Source of the DNA: Agapanthus africanus
Lineage: Eukaryota; Streptophyta; Magnoliopsida; Asparagales; Amaryllidaceae
DNA length: 64,000 bases
Assembly: GCA_030015575.1 (NCBI GenBank)
Contig: JASDDO010000001.1
Coordinates: forward strand, 322,061,595 to 322,125,594
Reading direction: 5' to 3'
The notes under the pieces: model-generated
What the model saw: only the letters and a program-made list of their open reading frames with translations
Database searches by the model: none
What the model was told of the DNA's origin: nothing
Shown here: positions 1-10,332 of the stretch, piece by piece
Numbering within the stretch: the stretch's first letter is position 1
How the letters are laid out: every line of letters starts with the position of its first letter
Translations under genes and position numbers: made by a program

Positions 1-840
1 GACCCAGATTGTCCTACAATATCTATTTCTATTAGGGGTTAAAACATTAACCGTGCTCTACTTGACTTTGGCGCAAGTGTTAACCTGCTTCCATATTCAG
101 TTTATGAGCAGTTAAGGATTGGAGAGTTGAAACCAGCTCATTGCACTCTCCAAATGGCAGACCGTTCAATCACCAAACTTAGGGGTGAACTGGAGGATGT
201 GTTGATAAAAGTCAGGGAATTTATATTCCCTGTGGACTTTATTGTTCTCGATACACAACCTGTAGCAAACCCATAGAATCAAATTCCGGTGATTTTGGAT
301 CGACCATTCCTTACCACTTCCAATGCTTTCATTAACTGTCGAAACGATTCTATGAACCTATCTTTTGGAAAAATGACAATTGAACTGAACATTTACAAAA
401 TTGGAAGTCAGCCGTCTGAACCCTCTGCTCACATACTTGATGTATGTTCTATCCACGAGATTGCTCCCGAAAATTGCGAAGTATATGAACTTTGCTTTGA
501 TGATCTCGACGACATTAGCACATCAATATTTGATCTTGCACATCTTAGTGAGGACACTTTTTCCACTCCTGAGTCGGAAACTCTTGACTCATCACTTTCC
601 GAGTCTGTATCTTTTGCAGGCTGCGAGCTTCTTTGTGACTCTGAATATCATTCGCTCACCCCACCTTCTATAGTTTCTCCGCCAGCATTAAATCTCAAAC
701 TTTTACCTTCTCGTCTTAAATATGCTTATTTAGGTGAGAATGAGTCCTTACCCGTGATCATATCCGCTTCTCTAGCATCAGAGCAAGAGAATGCGCTTTT
801 GACAGTATTGAGATCTAATAGGCAGGCGTTTGGTTGGACT
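1..840 (+). pseudogene. Athila-like protease and linker remnant
   Basis: Reading from base 1 in the first frame gives an aspartic protease. The active-site motif DFGAS lies at 64-78 and the flap and C-terminal landmark ILDRPFL near 289-310. In Athila-type elements this retropepsin cuts the Gag-Pol polyprotein. The frame carries a TAA at 40-42 and a TAG at 274-276, both inside the domain. From about 390 to 750 follows an acidic, serine-rich linker rich in Glu and Asp, typical between protease and RT in this lineage. It then runs into the RT entry segment. The 5' part (gag) lies outside the window. Confidence 0.75.
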
Positions 841-2274
841 ATGGCTGACATCAAAGGGATTAGTCCCTTGATTGTTGAACATCATATACATTTGATGGAT
901 GAAGCCAAGCCAACCCGAGAACCACAGAGATGGTTGAACCCCGTCATGAAGGATGCGGTGAAGAAAGAAATCGTCAAATGCCTTGACAATGGTATCATTT
1001 ACCCAATCTCTGATAGCCAATAGGTAAGTCCAATTCATGTCGTTCCTAAGAAATCTGGCATCACGGTCATAAAAAATGGGGCAAATGAGTTAATCCAAAC
1101 ACGCGCTCAAACTGGGTGGCGTGTATGTATTGATTATAGAAAACTCAATACCACAACGAGGAAAGACCACTTTCCTCTACCTTTCATTGACCAGATGTTA
1201 GAACGCTTAGCTGGACAGGAATATTACTGCTTTATGGATGGATATCCCTATTGCCAAAAAGGATCAAGAAAAAACCACATTTACTTGTCCTTTTGGTACT
1301 TTTGCTTATAGACGCATTCCCTTTGGGTTATGCAATGCTCCCGCTACATTTCAGCGATGTATGATAGGGATATTCTCGGACATGGTCAAGAATTTTCTAG
1401 AGATTTTCATGGACGATTTCTCGATATTCGGAGATTCTTTTGTTGACTGCCTATCTCATCTTGACGCGGTTCTTACTCATTGTAAGGAGAAGAACTTAAT
1501 CTTGAATTGGGAAAAATGCCATTTCATGGTCCAAGAGGGAATTGTGCTTAGACATGTTATTTCACGAAAAGGCATTGAGGTTGACAAAGCTAAAATAGAT
1601 GTCATTCAAAACCTTCCTCATCCCAAATGCGTCAAGGATATACGATCCTTTCTTGGCCATGCAGGCTTTTACAGGAGATTCATTAAGGATTTTAGCAAAA
1701 TTGCTAGACCCTTAACTCTCCTATTGGCCAAGGACACAACCTTTCACTTTGACTTAGATTGTGAGGTAGCATTTGACTCACTCAAACACTCTCTCACTAC
1801 AGCCCCCGTTTTATCTTCTCCAGATTGGAACCACCCGTTTGAGCTTATGTGTAATGCATCAGATTTTGCCGTTGGTGTAGTCTTAGGACAACACATTGAG
1901 AAGATGCCACACTTGATCTATTATGCAAGTAAGACCCTGAACGATGCTCAAATTAATTATACAACTACCGAAAAAGAACTTTTGGCAGTTGTATTTGCAT
2001 TAGAAAAATTTAGGCCTTACTTGATTGGCTCATAATTGTTGTGTACACTGACCATTCCGTCTTGAAACATCTTTTGGCGAAGAAGGATGCTAAAGGTAGG
2101 CTAATACGTTGGATCCTTCTATTACAAGAATTTTATCTTTTTATTAAAGATAATAAAGGATGTGAAAACGTTGTAGCCGACCATCTGTCACGCATCTCTT
2201 CTTCACCTGTGACCCTGCCGATCAATGATTCTTTTCCAGACGAACAACTCTTGAAAGTATCCACTGAACCTTAG
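841..2274 (+). pseudogene. Athila-like reverse transcriptase-RNase H remnant
   Basis: The RT entry segment starts near 840 and runs in frame to a TAG at 1021-1023. After it come the fingers (GWRVCIDYRKLN near 1117) and palm. A small deletion near 1245 shifts the frame. The catalytic loop is FMDD at 1406-1417, in place of the usual YxDD, as is common in this lineage. RNase H follows, with the NASDFAVG block near 1855 and the [10 protein letters not shown] block near 1970. A one-base loss near 2036 breaks the frame, which resumes at about 2041 with YTDHSVLKHLL and ends in VADHLSRI. Element B keeps the undamaged version of that junction. No activity is possible. Confidence 0.8.
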
Positions 2275-2286
2275 TTCGGGGATACT

Positions 2287-3560
2287 ATGAATTATCTACC
2301 AACGGGACTTATTCCCTGTGAATGGTCGAAACAGGACAAACATCGATTTTTATCCCAAGTAAAACACTTTTACTGGGATGAACCCTATTTTTTTAAGTAT
2401 TTTCCTGACCAGATCATTCGCAGATGTGTTCCTAATGATGAATTCAAGAGTGTTCTATATTTTTGTCATGATCAGGCATGTGGGGGTCACTTTGGTCCTC
2501 GAAAGACGGTGGAAAAGGTTTTGCCATGCGGTTTCTATTGGCCGACTTTGTTCAAAGAAGCATTTGACCATTGCAAAACCTGTACACCGTGTCAACATAC
2601 GGGTAGGATTTCCCGGAGAAATGAGATGCCACTTCAACCTATCTTGGTGGTTGAAATTTTTAACGTTTGGGGTATTGATTTTATGGGTCCTTTTCCCAGC
2701 TCCTTTGGGAATTTGTACATATTGCTTGCGATTGATTACATCTCGAAATGGGTGGAAGCTATTCCTTGTCGTACTAATGACAAAAAGGTGTCATTAGATT
2801 CCTTAAAGAAAACATCTTTTCGCAATTTGGACACCCACGCGCTATCATCAACGATAACGGGACGCATTTCTGCAATCGGTCTTTCGAGACTTTGATGCGG
2901 AAATATGCAATCAACCACAAACTTTCCACACCCTATCATCCCCAAATGAGCGGGCAAGCTGAGGTTTCAAACAGACAAATCAAATAAATTTTTGAGAAAA
3001 CTGTTTATAAAAATCGAAAAGATTGGTCAGCCAAATTGACGGATGCTCTTTAGGCGTTTCGAACTGCATATAAAACCGATCTAGGTATGTCTCCTTACAG
3101 ACTAGTGTTTGGAAAGGCTTGTCACCTTCCTATCGAGATTGAGCATAAAGCAATGTGGGCCATTAGAGAACTTAACTTTGACTTAAATCAAGCCTGCAAC
3201 TTTCGGAAGCTGCAATTAAACGAGCTAAGCGAACTCCGCGATGAAGCTTACGATAATGCTGTAATTGTAAAGAACCGGACTAAGGTATTTCACTATAAAA
3301 ACATTTTGAGAAAAACTTTTATACCTGGTCAACGAGTCCTTCTTTATGATTCACGACTCCATCTTCATGCGGGTAAGCTACGATCTCGGTGGAAAGGACC
3401 TTTTGGTATGCAGTATGTATACCCGCACGGGGCAGTTGAGGTTGAAAATATTGAAAACGGTACAATTTTCAAAGTAAATGGACATAAATTAAAACCGTAT
3501 TTTTCCACTAACCCCACGGAGGAGCTCCTGTTTTTACAGGAGCCACTTTATCTTGATTAA
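2287..3560 (+). pseudogene. Athila-like integrase remnant
   Basis: This is the zinc-binding HHCC domain (near 2470-2600) followed by the DDE catalytic core. The first Asp is in GIDFMGPF near 2672. A one-base loss near 2795 shifts the frame, so the second Asp and the Glu of GQAEVSN (near 2955) lie in another frame. Stops occur near 2985 (TAA) and 3051 (TAG). From 3087 a clean open frame covers the C-terminal domain, including [10 protein letters not shown], and ends at 3560. Integrase inserts element cDNA into the host chromosome. This copy cannot be made as one protein. Confidence 0.8.
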
Positions 3561-4931
3561 AATTCCTCCGTCTCACCTCCATGTCTTGTAAAATATTGTA
3601 TCATCTTTAGAGTAGAGGTGAGTGAAAAGAATAAGTTTGGGGGAGGATTTTCACGATCATATTTATTGCCCCCGTTAATAAATTTCCTTCCAAACTTACA
3701 GGTATCTGAGATTTAACAGATGGCAACAGTGAGGACACTGTTGTAAACAGGTTTGGGGAAAGTTTATGCTTATTTACACATCACTTTGCATATCACTTTG
3801 CATAAGCACAAAACATATAAAATAAAAATATATATATATTTAATATTTAATTTTATAATAAAAGATTAGATAGTGAAAAATTACATCCAAAAGATTGGAA
3901 AAATTTAAGAAAACCAAGAAAGTTAAATGTTTTCTTAGACGAAACTAGTAATAAGTAGTTATGAGTCGTTGTCCCAAGGGTTAGTAAGATGAAAGAAGTC
4001 ACTAATCTGAGGATAAAAATAAGTCTGAAAAATAGTTCCTATTCTGGAAGCCAAATATTTGAATGTTGATACCCTACTATACGCGCTTACACACGTCTTG
4101 AAACTTAAGATAGTAGAGGATACCTTGAAATGCTCTTATCTAAAAGCCAAAGTATGAAGGAAATAATAAATGAAGAAAATATAAAATGGCGTAGAAAATG
4201 AACACTGGTTTTGTTATCGCCAAGGTAGCAATAAAAAAATATAGCGAGGGTGCTTCATCATTTAGTGCCTTAGATCAACTGGTTTGGGAGTCACTGCTAA
4301 GCCTTAGGTGTTGCAAGACGAGGAAAATACTAATACGCCAAATCAGCAAGCACATGTTTAATCGGTCGGTTAGTACCTCAAGAAGTATTAACGGTCGCTT
4401 GAAGAATGTGTGAGCAATTCCATCTAAATATTCATCAAATTAAAAAGTACTGAGGTAGATGGACAAGAGTATGATAGCCTGAATTGAATTCTCTGAGTGT
4501 AGGGATGTCTATTACACACACGTAGGGGTATATAATCGATATTTGGAAGAAATGTAGGAAAAAAGAATAAAGACGATATTTTATTGAGGGGTGATGTGAT
4601 TTCTAACATCTTTCCATGACTCTTAAGATAGGGCTCATGACAACAAAAAAGCTAAGTATAGTTGGAAACACTAATTTTCAAAGTTTTTCTTTTACAATTA
4701 TTATCTTTATATGTAACTTTCACGATCTTCCTTTTATTATTGGATTTTGTGGGTGCAATCCACTGAAAACCCTCAGGAGACAACACTCCTCCGACTAGGG
4801 ACACCTAGAGGTTTAAAGGCTTGTTGCACATGCTCAGTGCAATCGTGTTGCCTACGAAAGTGTGCTAGTTAGTTTTTCGTTATTTTCTCCTTCACTTGAA
4901 TAAAAAAAGTTTGCTCTAGACGACCAAAATT
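3561..4931 (+). other. Athila A 3' internal non-coding region
   Basis: About 1.4 kb separates the integrase stop from the PPT. It aligns by eye with 29821-31273 of element B, including shared blocks such as the tract ending GGTTAGTAAGATGAA, so it is part of the element. The longest open frame is 71 codons. No envelope-like frame with a transmembrane helix is seen, unlike some Athila relatives. A short AT-rich run lies near 3820-3860. Confidence 0.7.
3633..3646 (+). other. internal PPT-like motif
   Basis: AAGTTTGGGGGAGG lies 70 bp after the integrase stop and nearly duplicates the true PPT at 4932-4946. Element B has the same motif at 29987-30000. A second weaker copy (CAGGTTTGGGG) lies near 3749. 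An additional polypurine tract after pol is a known trait of Athila relatives. Confidence 0.5.
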
Positions 4932-4946
4932 AAGTTTGGGGGAATT
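4932..4946 (+). other. polypurine tract of Athila A
   Basis: AAGTTTGGGGGAATT directly precedes the LTR start TGATCAG. Element B has the same arrangement at 31274-31289. The tract primes plus-strand DNA synthesis. Confidence 0.75.
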
Positions 4947-5346
4947 TGATCAGTCGAAAATATTGCATTCTTAACACATCAATTTCCCTACTCTTTCTAA
5001 TCATCTAAAGGTGTTTGGTATAAATATAGCACATATTAGCAATTCGTCTGCGAAATATCAAATAACATGTGTTATACATTATAACCAGCATTATGAGGGA
5101 AATTGTGTGTTTATTATTACATGCATGACCTTTGTATATCAAAAACTTGTCTCGAGATTGCGTGCAGAAAACTCTCCAGGTAAAAGAGCCGGGACTGCTA
5201 AAAGTGCTGAAAAAACGCATCAAGTCCAAGACTTGTGATCTGGCAGTAAACAAGAAAGTATAAAAATATTCCAGACATCAGGAAAGTGTCATAAAGCCAA
5301 CTCCAGAATACCCTGAGATTTTCATGCACTGAGTTTATCAAACGGA

Positions 5347-5443
5347 CGCGGATCCGCGGCCGAGTCAGGCCGATCCGCCGCGGATCCGCGGCCGAGTCAG
5401 GCCGATCCACCGCGGATCCGTGGCCGATCCGACTCGTCGGCGG
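5347..5443 (+). repeat. GC-rich palindromic triplicate in LTR
   Basis: Three copies of a roughly 35-bp unit carry the palindrome CCGCGGATCCGCGG (perfect at 5378-5391) joined by a GAGTCAGGCCGATCC linker. The block stands out sharply from the AT-rich LTR around it. Related blocks occur at 31688-31740, 41071-41116 and 48936-49000. Confidence 0.8.
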
Positions 5444-5644
5444 AAAAAATTTTCTACAGAGGCTTCTTCTCAACTACAAAACTTCTTCAAGACGCTTCAG
5501 TTCCTCGAATTCTCCAGAAGCTTCCCTTCAACAGCAAGTCTTCTCTTGTAAGTTAGCTAACTACCTTAATCTAGAAACTTCTCATAACAACCAAGCTTCC
5601 AAGGGAAGATAGACCTAGCTTCTAGGGGAAGTTAAAAGGAAAAC

Positions 5645-5652
5645 TATAAAAA
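5645..5652 (+). promoter_or_regulatory. TATA box of Athila A LTR
   Basis: TATAAAAA in the middle of the LTR, at the place where element B has TATATAAA (31936-31943). It is the likely core promoter marking the U3/R border. Confidence 0.5.
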
Positions 5653-6302
5653 GGCAACTAAGGCTTCATTACAAGGGTTGTTCATTAGTTCGGTTTTTGA
5701 TCATTATACATCAATTCACCCGCAAGTTGAGTGACACAACTTGCAACTCAAAACCCTAGCCTAAATCCAATTCCGAAGCCAAATCAAGATCCAGCGAGAA
5801 GCGAATCAAGCAAGCAAATGAAAATCCTTTGAAGCAACGCCGACCTTCATCCGAGCAAGAGATCCACGACGATCTGCGACTTAAGAAGATCGATGCGAAG
5901 CTAATTTCGGCGGATCTAGTTACCTCCTCAAATCTTGTAACCTCGAATTGAGTGAATTGTACCTAATCGTCGATTAATAAAGGTGAATATTGTAAATCTT
6001 GCTTTTCTTTACATTCTTGCATTATGAAAAGTTACCGATTCTTGATTCTTTCCTTTTTCATGATGTATGAGTAAAATCTCCGCTTGTAACGGAATCGAGA
6101 GAATAGGTAGATTATGATGATTAAATTCTTGAACGATTCTTAAGTCTTATGAGTTTTGTAAACTTTAGGAAATTGAATCATCGAAGACCTAATTTGAGCG
6201 AGATCGCTTTATTGAATGTTTTCGCTCCAAATTAGAGATCAACGATCAGTGATTTAATTTTCTAGAGGCTAGAATTTGAATGATACTCAATGAAAGGACA
6301 AA

Positions 6303-7499
6303 GAGCGGTACGCCTGTTGTACCGGAGCACATTGCTATATTTGGGGCTTGTATGCAGGACCTGCGCCAGATGATGAGGACTTTAGTAGAGGCCATTCGAG
6401 TGCAGGGGCAGGCAGTTGTTCGACCCGTTGTAGGGACCATGATGGTACCTACAGTTCCGGCAGTCGCAGTTACAGCTCCGGAGGTTATGACCATGTCACT
6501 GACAGAGCTCATGAGGCTGAGGCCTCCGGTGTTCACTGGCACAGATGCTGCTGAGGATCCGCAGTCGTTTATCGACTGGATGGCCAGGATTTGTCGTTCG
6601 CTCCGATGCTTCGATGAGAGATGGGTGGAGTTTGCGAACTTTCGTCTGGACGGTCTGGCCCAGAAGTGGTGTGAGTCGTTGGAGAGGGGCAGAGCCGCAG
6701 GTCTTGCTCCTATGACCTGGGCTGAGTTTGTAACGGTATTTCTCGCCCGTTTTCTTCCACCGAGCGTCAGGGATGCGTGAGCGCGCAAATTTGAGTCATT
6801 ACGCCAGACTCCGGGGATGACGGTGTTGAAGTACGATGTATTATTTACTGAGCTGTCTGTGTATGCTCCCTACTTGGTAGCGACTGAGGAGATGAGGGTG
6901 AAGAGGTTTGTTCAAGGCCTGCTTACCTAGTTGTTCCTAGCTATCAGCATTCAGCATTGCGACACATATACGGCAGCGGTGGATGCAGCCCTATTGGTGG
7001 AGGAGCGTCTTTCTGAGTTGTCAGTTGCTCCGGAACCGAAGAGGGTTCGTACTGGTGATCCGGCGAGGAGGCGGGCGTTTAGACGTCGTGACAGTTCCCG
7101 TTCAGATACTAGAGGTAGTGGAGGTTCGGGACGGGGTCGTCTTTTTAGCTCTTACCCTCAGGAGGGTCAGCAGTTTGCATCTGATTGTTACCGGTGCGGG
7201 AGTATGGGTCATCGGGTTCGAGATTGTGCCGAGCCACGGGTGAGTGAGACAGCTGAACCGCAGGTTATCTTACCACCTTCTCCACCTCAGAGGGCGTTGC
7301 CCCTTATGCCGGTTGTTGCTCCGCGTTAGACTCTTGTGCAGAGAGGTCGGGGTCACGGTGGTTTTGTACCGAGAGGGTGGGGTGGTAGAGGCGGAGGTCA
7401 GCCAGTTGCTAGTAGAGAGCAGGCTCGGGTGTTTGCCTTGACTCATCAGAACGCTCAGGCATCCAATGCTGTGGTTTCAGGCTCCCTTTCTATATGTTC
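6303..7499 (+). pseudogene. Tekay/Del-type gag remnant
   Basis: One reading frame, shared with an ATG at 6280 inside the broken Athila LTR, encodes a capsid-like domain. Its landmarks are RLRPPVFTGTDAAEDPQSFI near 6508 and the matrix-to-capsid tract WAEFVTVFLARFLPP near 6718. A basic nucleocapsid follows, with a perfect CCHC knuckle at 7186-7227 (CYRCGSMGHRVRDC). The frame never shifts but has three stops: TGA 6778-6780, TAG 6928-6930 and TAG 7327-7329. It ends at 7499, where the gag-protease junction would be, because a minus-strand LTR is inserted there. The N-terminus is lost. The lineage call (chromovirus, Tekay-like) rests on the gag motifs alone. Confidence 0.65.
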
Positions 7500-9117
7500 T
7501 GTCACGCCCCGCTTCCCAGAGTACGCTAAAATAGGCGCGTGACATAACCAACCATGCTACCTGTGGATAGGAAATATCCTTCCACAGTCACATTACGGCT
7601 GTAGAGATATCAAGAACAGGAAAGTAGACTAAACTATCTAGTACATGTCCATGAGCCAGAATAAATGAGTCAAGAAATGATAACATGCGGAAGCAAAAGA
7701 TACAATAAATGAAACACCTGGAAGGTAAAACAGCATACCAACAGGATCTTCACCGCTCAGTCTAACAGCGGCAATACTCCTGATCAGTCTGCAACAAAGG
7801 TAGAGGATCTGGGCCATGCAAAACCCAGACGTCAGAGCGTCATAACATCAAGCAATAATATAAACAGGGGTAGCAATACATGCAAGTATGAGCATAAATG
7901 GTAAACAAGCATAACAGTGATATAAGTAAGGACAGTGGGGTAATGTGTAGTGAGTGATCTAAACTGGTATATTGGGTTAACTACTCTCAGGTCTTTGAAA
8001 TCAATTTGATGAATCATCGATGTAACTCAATAGTATCCCGTGCATGCCCGGGACCACGGTCAAGATTCTCGGGCTGAATCCGAGACGTGCCGCTAGGCAG
8101 TAAAAGGTAGCATGTACAGATGAGTGATGTCAGCATCATCACTCCAGGGCTGGCCTAGCCCGAAAGACTGATCAGAACAGGTATCGAACTGTTGAGTTAC
8201 AAGTCAGGTTTCATCATTGATTTCCCCATACCCCCAAGTTAGAAGTGTTCAAGTCGGGTATTTAAGTAATCAAGAACTAATGCCAACACAGGAGCAGGTA
8301 GGTGCAGGTTAGTCTGGATAGACAACAGGAACGGTCCGTAAGGACTACATGTCAGGTTTGCTGGCATTAGACACAAGATCAGGTAACAGGTCAAGTCAAG
8401 TAGTGTACGGTACCATGTCGGGTCAAGTAATATGTGTGTAGCAAGTCATGTCAGGGTGTAAAAGATATCATGTGGGTGCTCATAATCAACTAACATAATC
8501 ATGGTTATAAATAAACAAGCATGGGTATCAACAACACAATAAATTAGCACATGTAATAGGTAAGCAATATGTGCAGATTAAACTACTTAGCTGTACGGTT
8601 ATCAGTTTGTGTTTAAGAGATGGTTTTAACATTATATGAATACAGTATGACAAATATGAATGTTAAAATCAGGTTAATAAGCATTAAGTAATTTAAGGAT
8701 GCAATGACATGTATACTATGTTCAATGGATGCAATTATAACTAAAACCGGTTAAAGATGCGCACGGATGTCCGATAGAGTAAAACTAGAGAAAAGGGTAT
8801 CATGGACTATATACAATAGTTATTATGTAATTAAAATGTAACTGTGGTTACTAGGTATAGCCAACTAAATGCAACAGTTCGGCTTCAAGTTCTAGATCTG
8901 AAAAATGTAAACGGAACGTCATACTGTTAACTTGGAACTCATGGCTTTTGGTTCTGTCTATAGATTTAATGAGACAAATAGATAAATTTATATGGAAAAT
9001 AGTATGGATAGCATGTAGCAAGTTTCACTTGCCTCAGAACAAAGGTCGAGATGCAGGCGGCCTGGTGCGACATGACACGATACGGTGTGTGAAACGGCAC
9101 GACACGGTACCGGGTCT

Positions 9118-9238
9118 AGTCGCGATCTGGTGCGCGGTCTGGACGCGATCTGGTGCGCGGTCTGGACGCGATACGGACACGATCTGGTGCACGGTCTGGG
9201 AGCGATACGGACACGATCTGGTCGCGACACGGTCGTGA
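9118..9238. repeat. tandem repeat of about 24 bp in LTR
   Basis: The unit CGCGATCTGGTGCGCGGTCT recurs about four times with drift between GATCTGG and GATACGG variants. It is limited to this LTR. Confidence 0.75.
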
Positions 9239-9663
9239 CATGGAAGTGGTGATGGTATGATTTTGGTATAGTAGTGGTACTGTGGTGATGTTATGGTTCG
9301 TCCGGATTATCGGCGACGGCATGGCTCCGGCGGTGACCGGAAAAACACGGAACCAAGAAATAAGAAGAGAAGAACAAGAAGAAGAAGAAGAAGAAGCTGG
9401 TGTTTTGGTTGGTGTTTGGGACAGAGGGCGAGGGGGGTGACTTCAACGATGGGCCGTCGACGTCAAGGTTCAGACGATGGTTTCCGGCAAAGGCAGTGGG
9501 TTCTAAGGTTCTCGTCGGGTTCTTGGGTTTGTAGGGGAGAAGCTCTGGAAAGAGAAGGGAGTGGAGGAAGAGGAGGAGAAGGTGGCGATGATGAGGTGAG
9601 GCCGACGGCGAGGTGGTCGGAACTCCGGCGATGTGAAGATGTGCAAGGCTCGGTTTGGGTTCT

Positions 9664-9681
9664 GGTGTGTGTGTGTGTGTG
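9664..9681. repeat. GT microsatellite
   Basis: An uninterrupted run of TG dinucleotides, with an AAG-rich run nearby at about 9378-9395. Confidence 0.85.
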
Positions 9682-10212
9682 CGAGATTCTGGTGGCTGGA
9701 GTCGCTGGCAGAGGAGGAGAGAAAAGGGAGAGTGTTGTGGAGTCAGCGACGAGGTCGTCGGAGCTCCGGCGGCGATGGTGCAGCGAGGCTGCGGGGTTGA
9801 GTTTGGGTGCAGGTGGCGTAGGGTGGAGAAGTCTGCTGGGTTGGAGTTGCGGTTGAGGAGGATGTAGGGGAGACGACGAGGGTGAGGAGGCGGCGATGAG
9901 GACGAGCGATGGGGAGTGCGGTGACATGGGTTTCCCGCAGGCGATGGGTCGTGGCCGTCGGGTGAAGGCGGTGGTGGTTGTGGTGATAGGAGAAGAGAGG
10001 AGAGGAGAAGGAGGAGGTAGACATCGAGGGTGGAGCGACGAGGCCGTCGCAAGCGTGGGTTAGGGTTTTGAATCTCGTGGGTTTCGGCGGGAGGGAGAAG
10101 GAGAGAGGTGAGGAAGAGAGGCTGGTTTTTTTTGTTTTTTTTTTTTAAAAGAAAATGAATAAAATAAAGGAGAGAGAAAGATATGGTGGATGTGAAATAT
10201 ATTAGGTAACAG

Positions 10213-10332
10213 AAATATATTTCTGCTTGTTACCTGCTCATGGTCTGGCGTCTCCTGTCCCTGGGTCCTTATCTTCTCTACAGATTCACCAATCTCACAA
10301 TCTATCGGCTCATCGGCCCGGTCAAGTGTGCT
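10213..10332. other. element remnant left of solo LTR
   Basis: A short segment between the LTR ending near 10212 and the solo copia LTR. Its last five bases (GTGCT, 10328-10332) are the left TSD of the solo LTR. It joined 12460 before that insertion. It probably belongs to the same minus-strand internal region as 12460-14435. Confidence 0.35.

Larger units (their letters stand above)
1..6303 (+). mobile_element. Athila-like Ty3/gypsy element A, 3' part
   Basis: The element enters from beyond the left edge of the window. In order it shows retropepsin, RT, RNase H, integrase, a 1.4-kb non-coding region, a polypurine tract and a 3' LTR cut short near 6303. The DFGAS protease motif, the short pol with a [15 protein letters not shown] integrase end, and the long non-coding stretch between pol and the PPT are typical of the Athila lineage. 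It matches element B (18692-32988) along its length but in the same orientation, so it is a separate insertion and not a partner LTR. The coding frame is broken many times, so it is dead. Confidence 0.85.
4947..6303 (+). repeat. 3' LTR of Athila A, truncated
   Basis: The LTR begins TGATCAGTCGAAAATATTGC, matching the LTR of element B at 31290 and, on the minus strand, the solo LTR ending at 49479. It can be followed to about 6303. There the homology to B stops (B position about 32574) and gag of another element begins. About 410 bp of the LTR 3' end are missing. Confidence 0.8.
7500..10212 (-). repeat. Tekay/Del-type LTR, minus strand
   Basis: It begins TGTCACGCCCCG, the reverse complement of the GGGGCGTGACA end usual for Del/Tekay LTRs. 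The right end is not certain: GGTAACA near 10205-10211 is the best candidate, but no matching TSD was found. No PBS or PPT lies at the left border, where gag of another element abuts, so it is a solo or truncated LTR. Long proline-rich open frames on the minus strand (9291-10052) are low-complexity by-products. Confidence 0.55.

Noticed and set aside
4198-4413. Possible envelope-like frame in Athila A
   Set aside because: It has only 71 codons, no signal or membrane segment, and is not preserved in element B.
9291-10052. Long proline- and serine-rich open frame on the minus strand
   Set aside because: It lies in an LTR, overlaps open frames on the other strand, and is low-complexity; no domain is visible.
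10205-10234. Imperfect palindrome GGTAACA...TGTTACC as a TIR element
   Set aside because: It is only 30 bp, has no TSD, and one arm is probably the LTR end.
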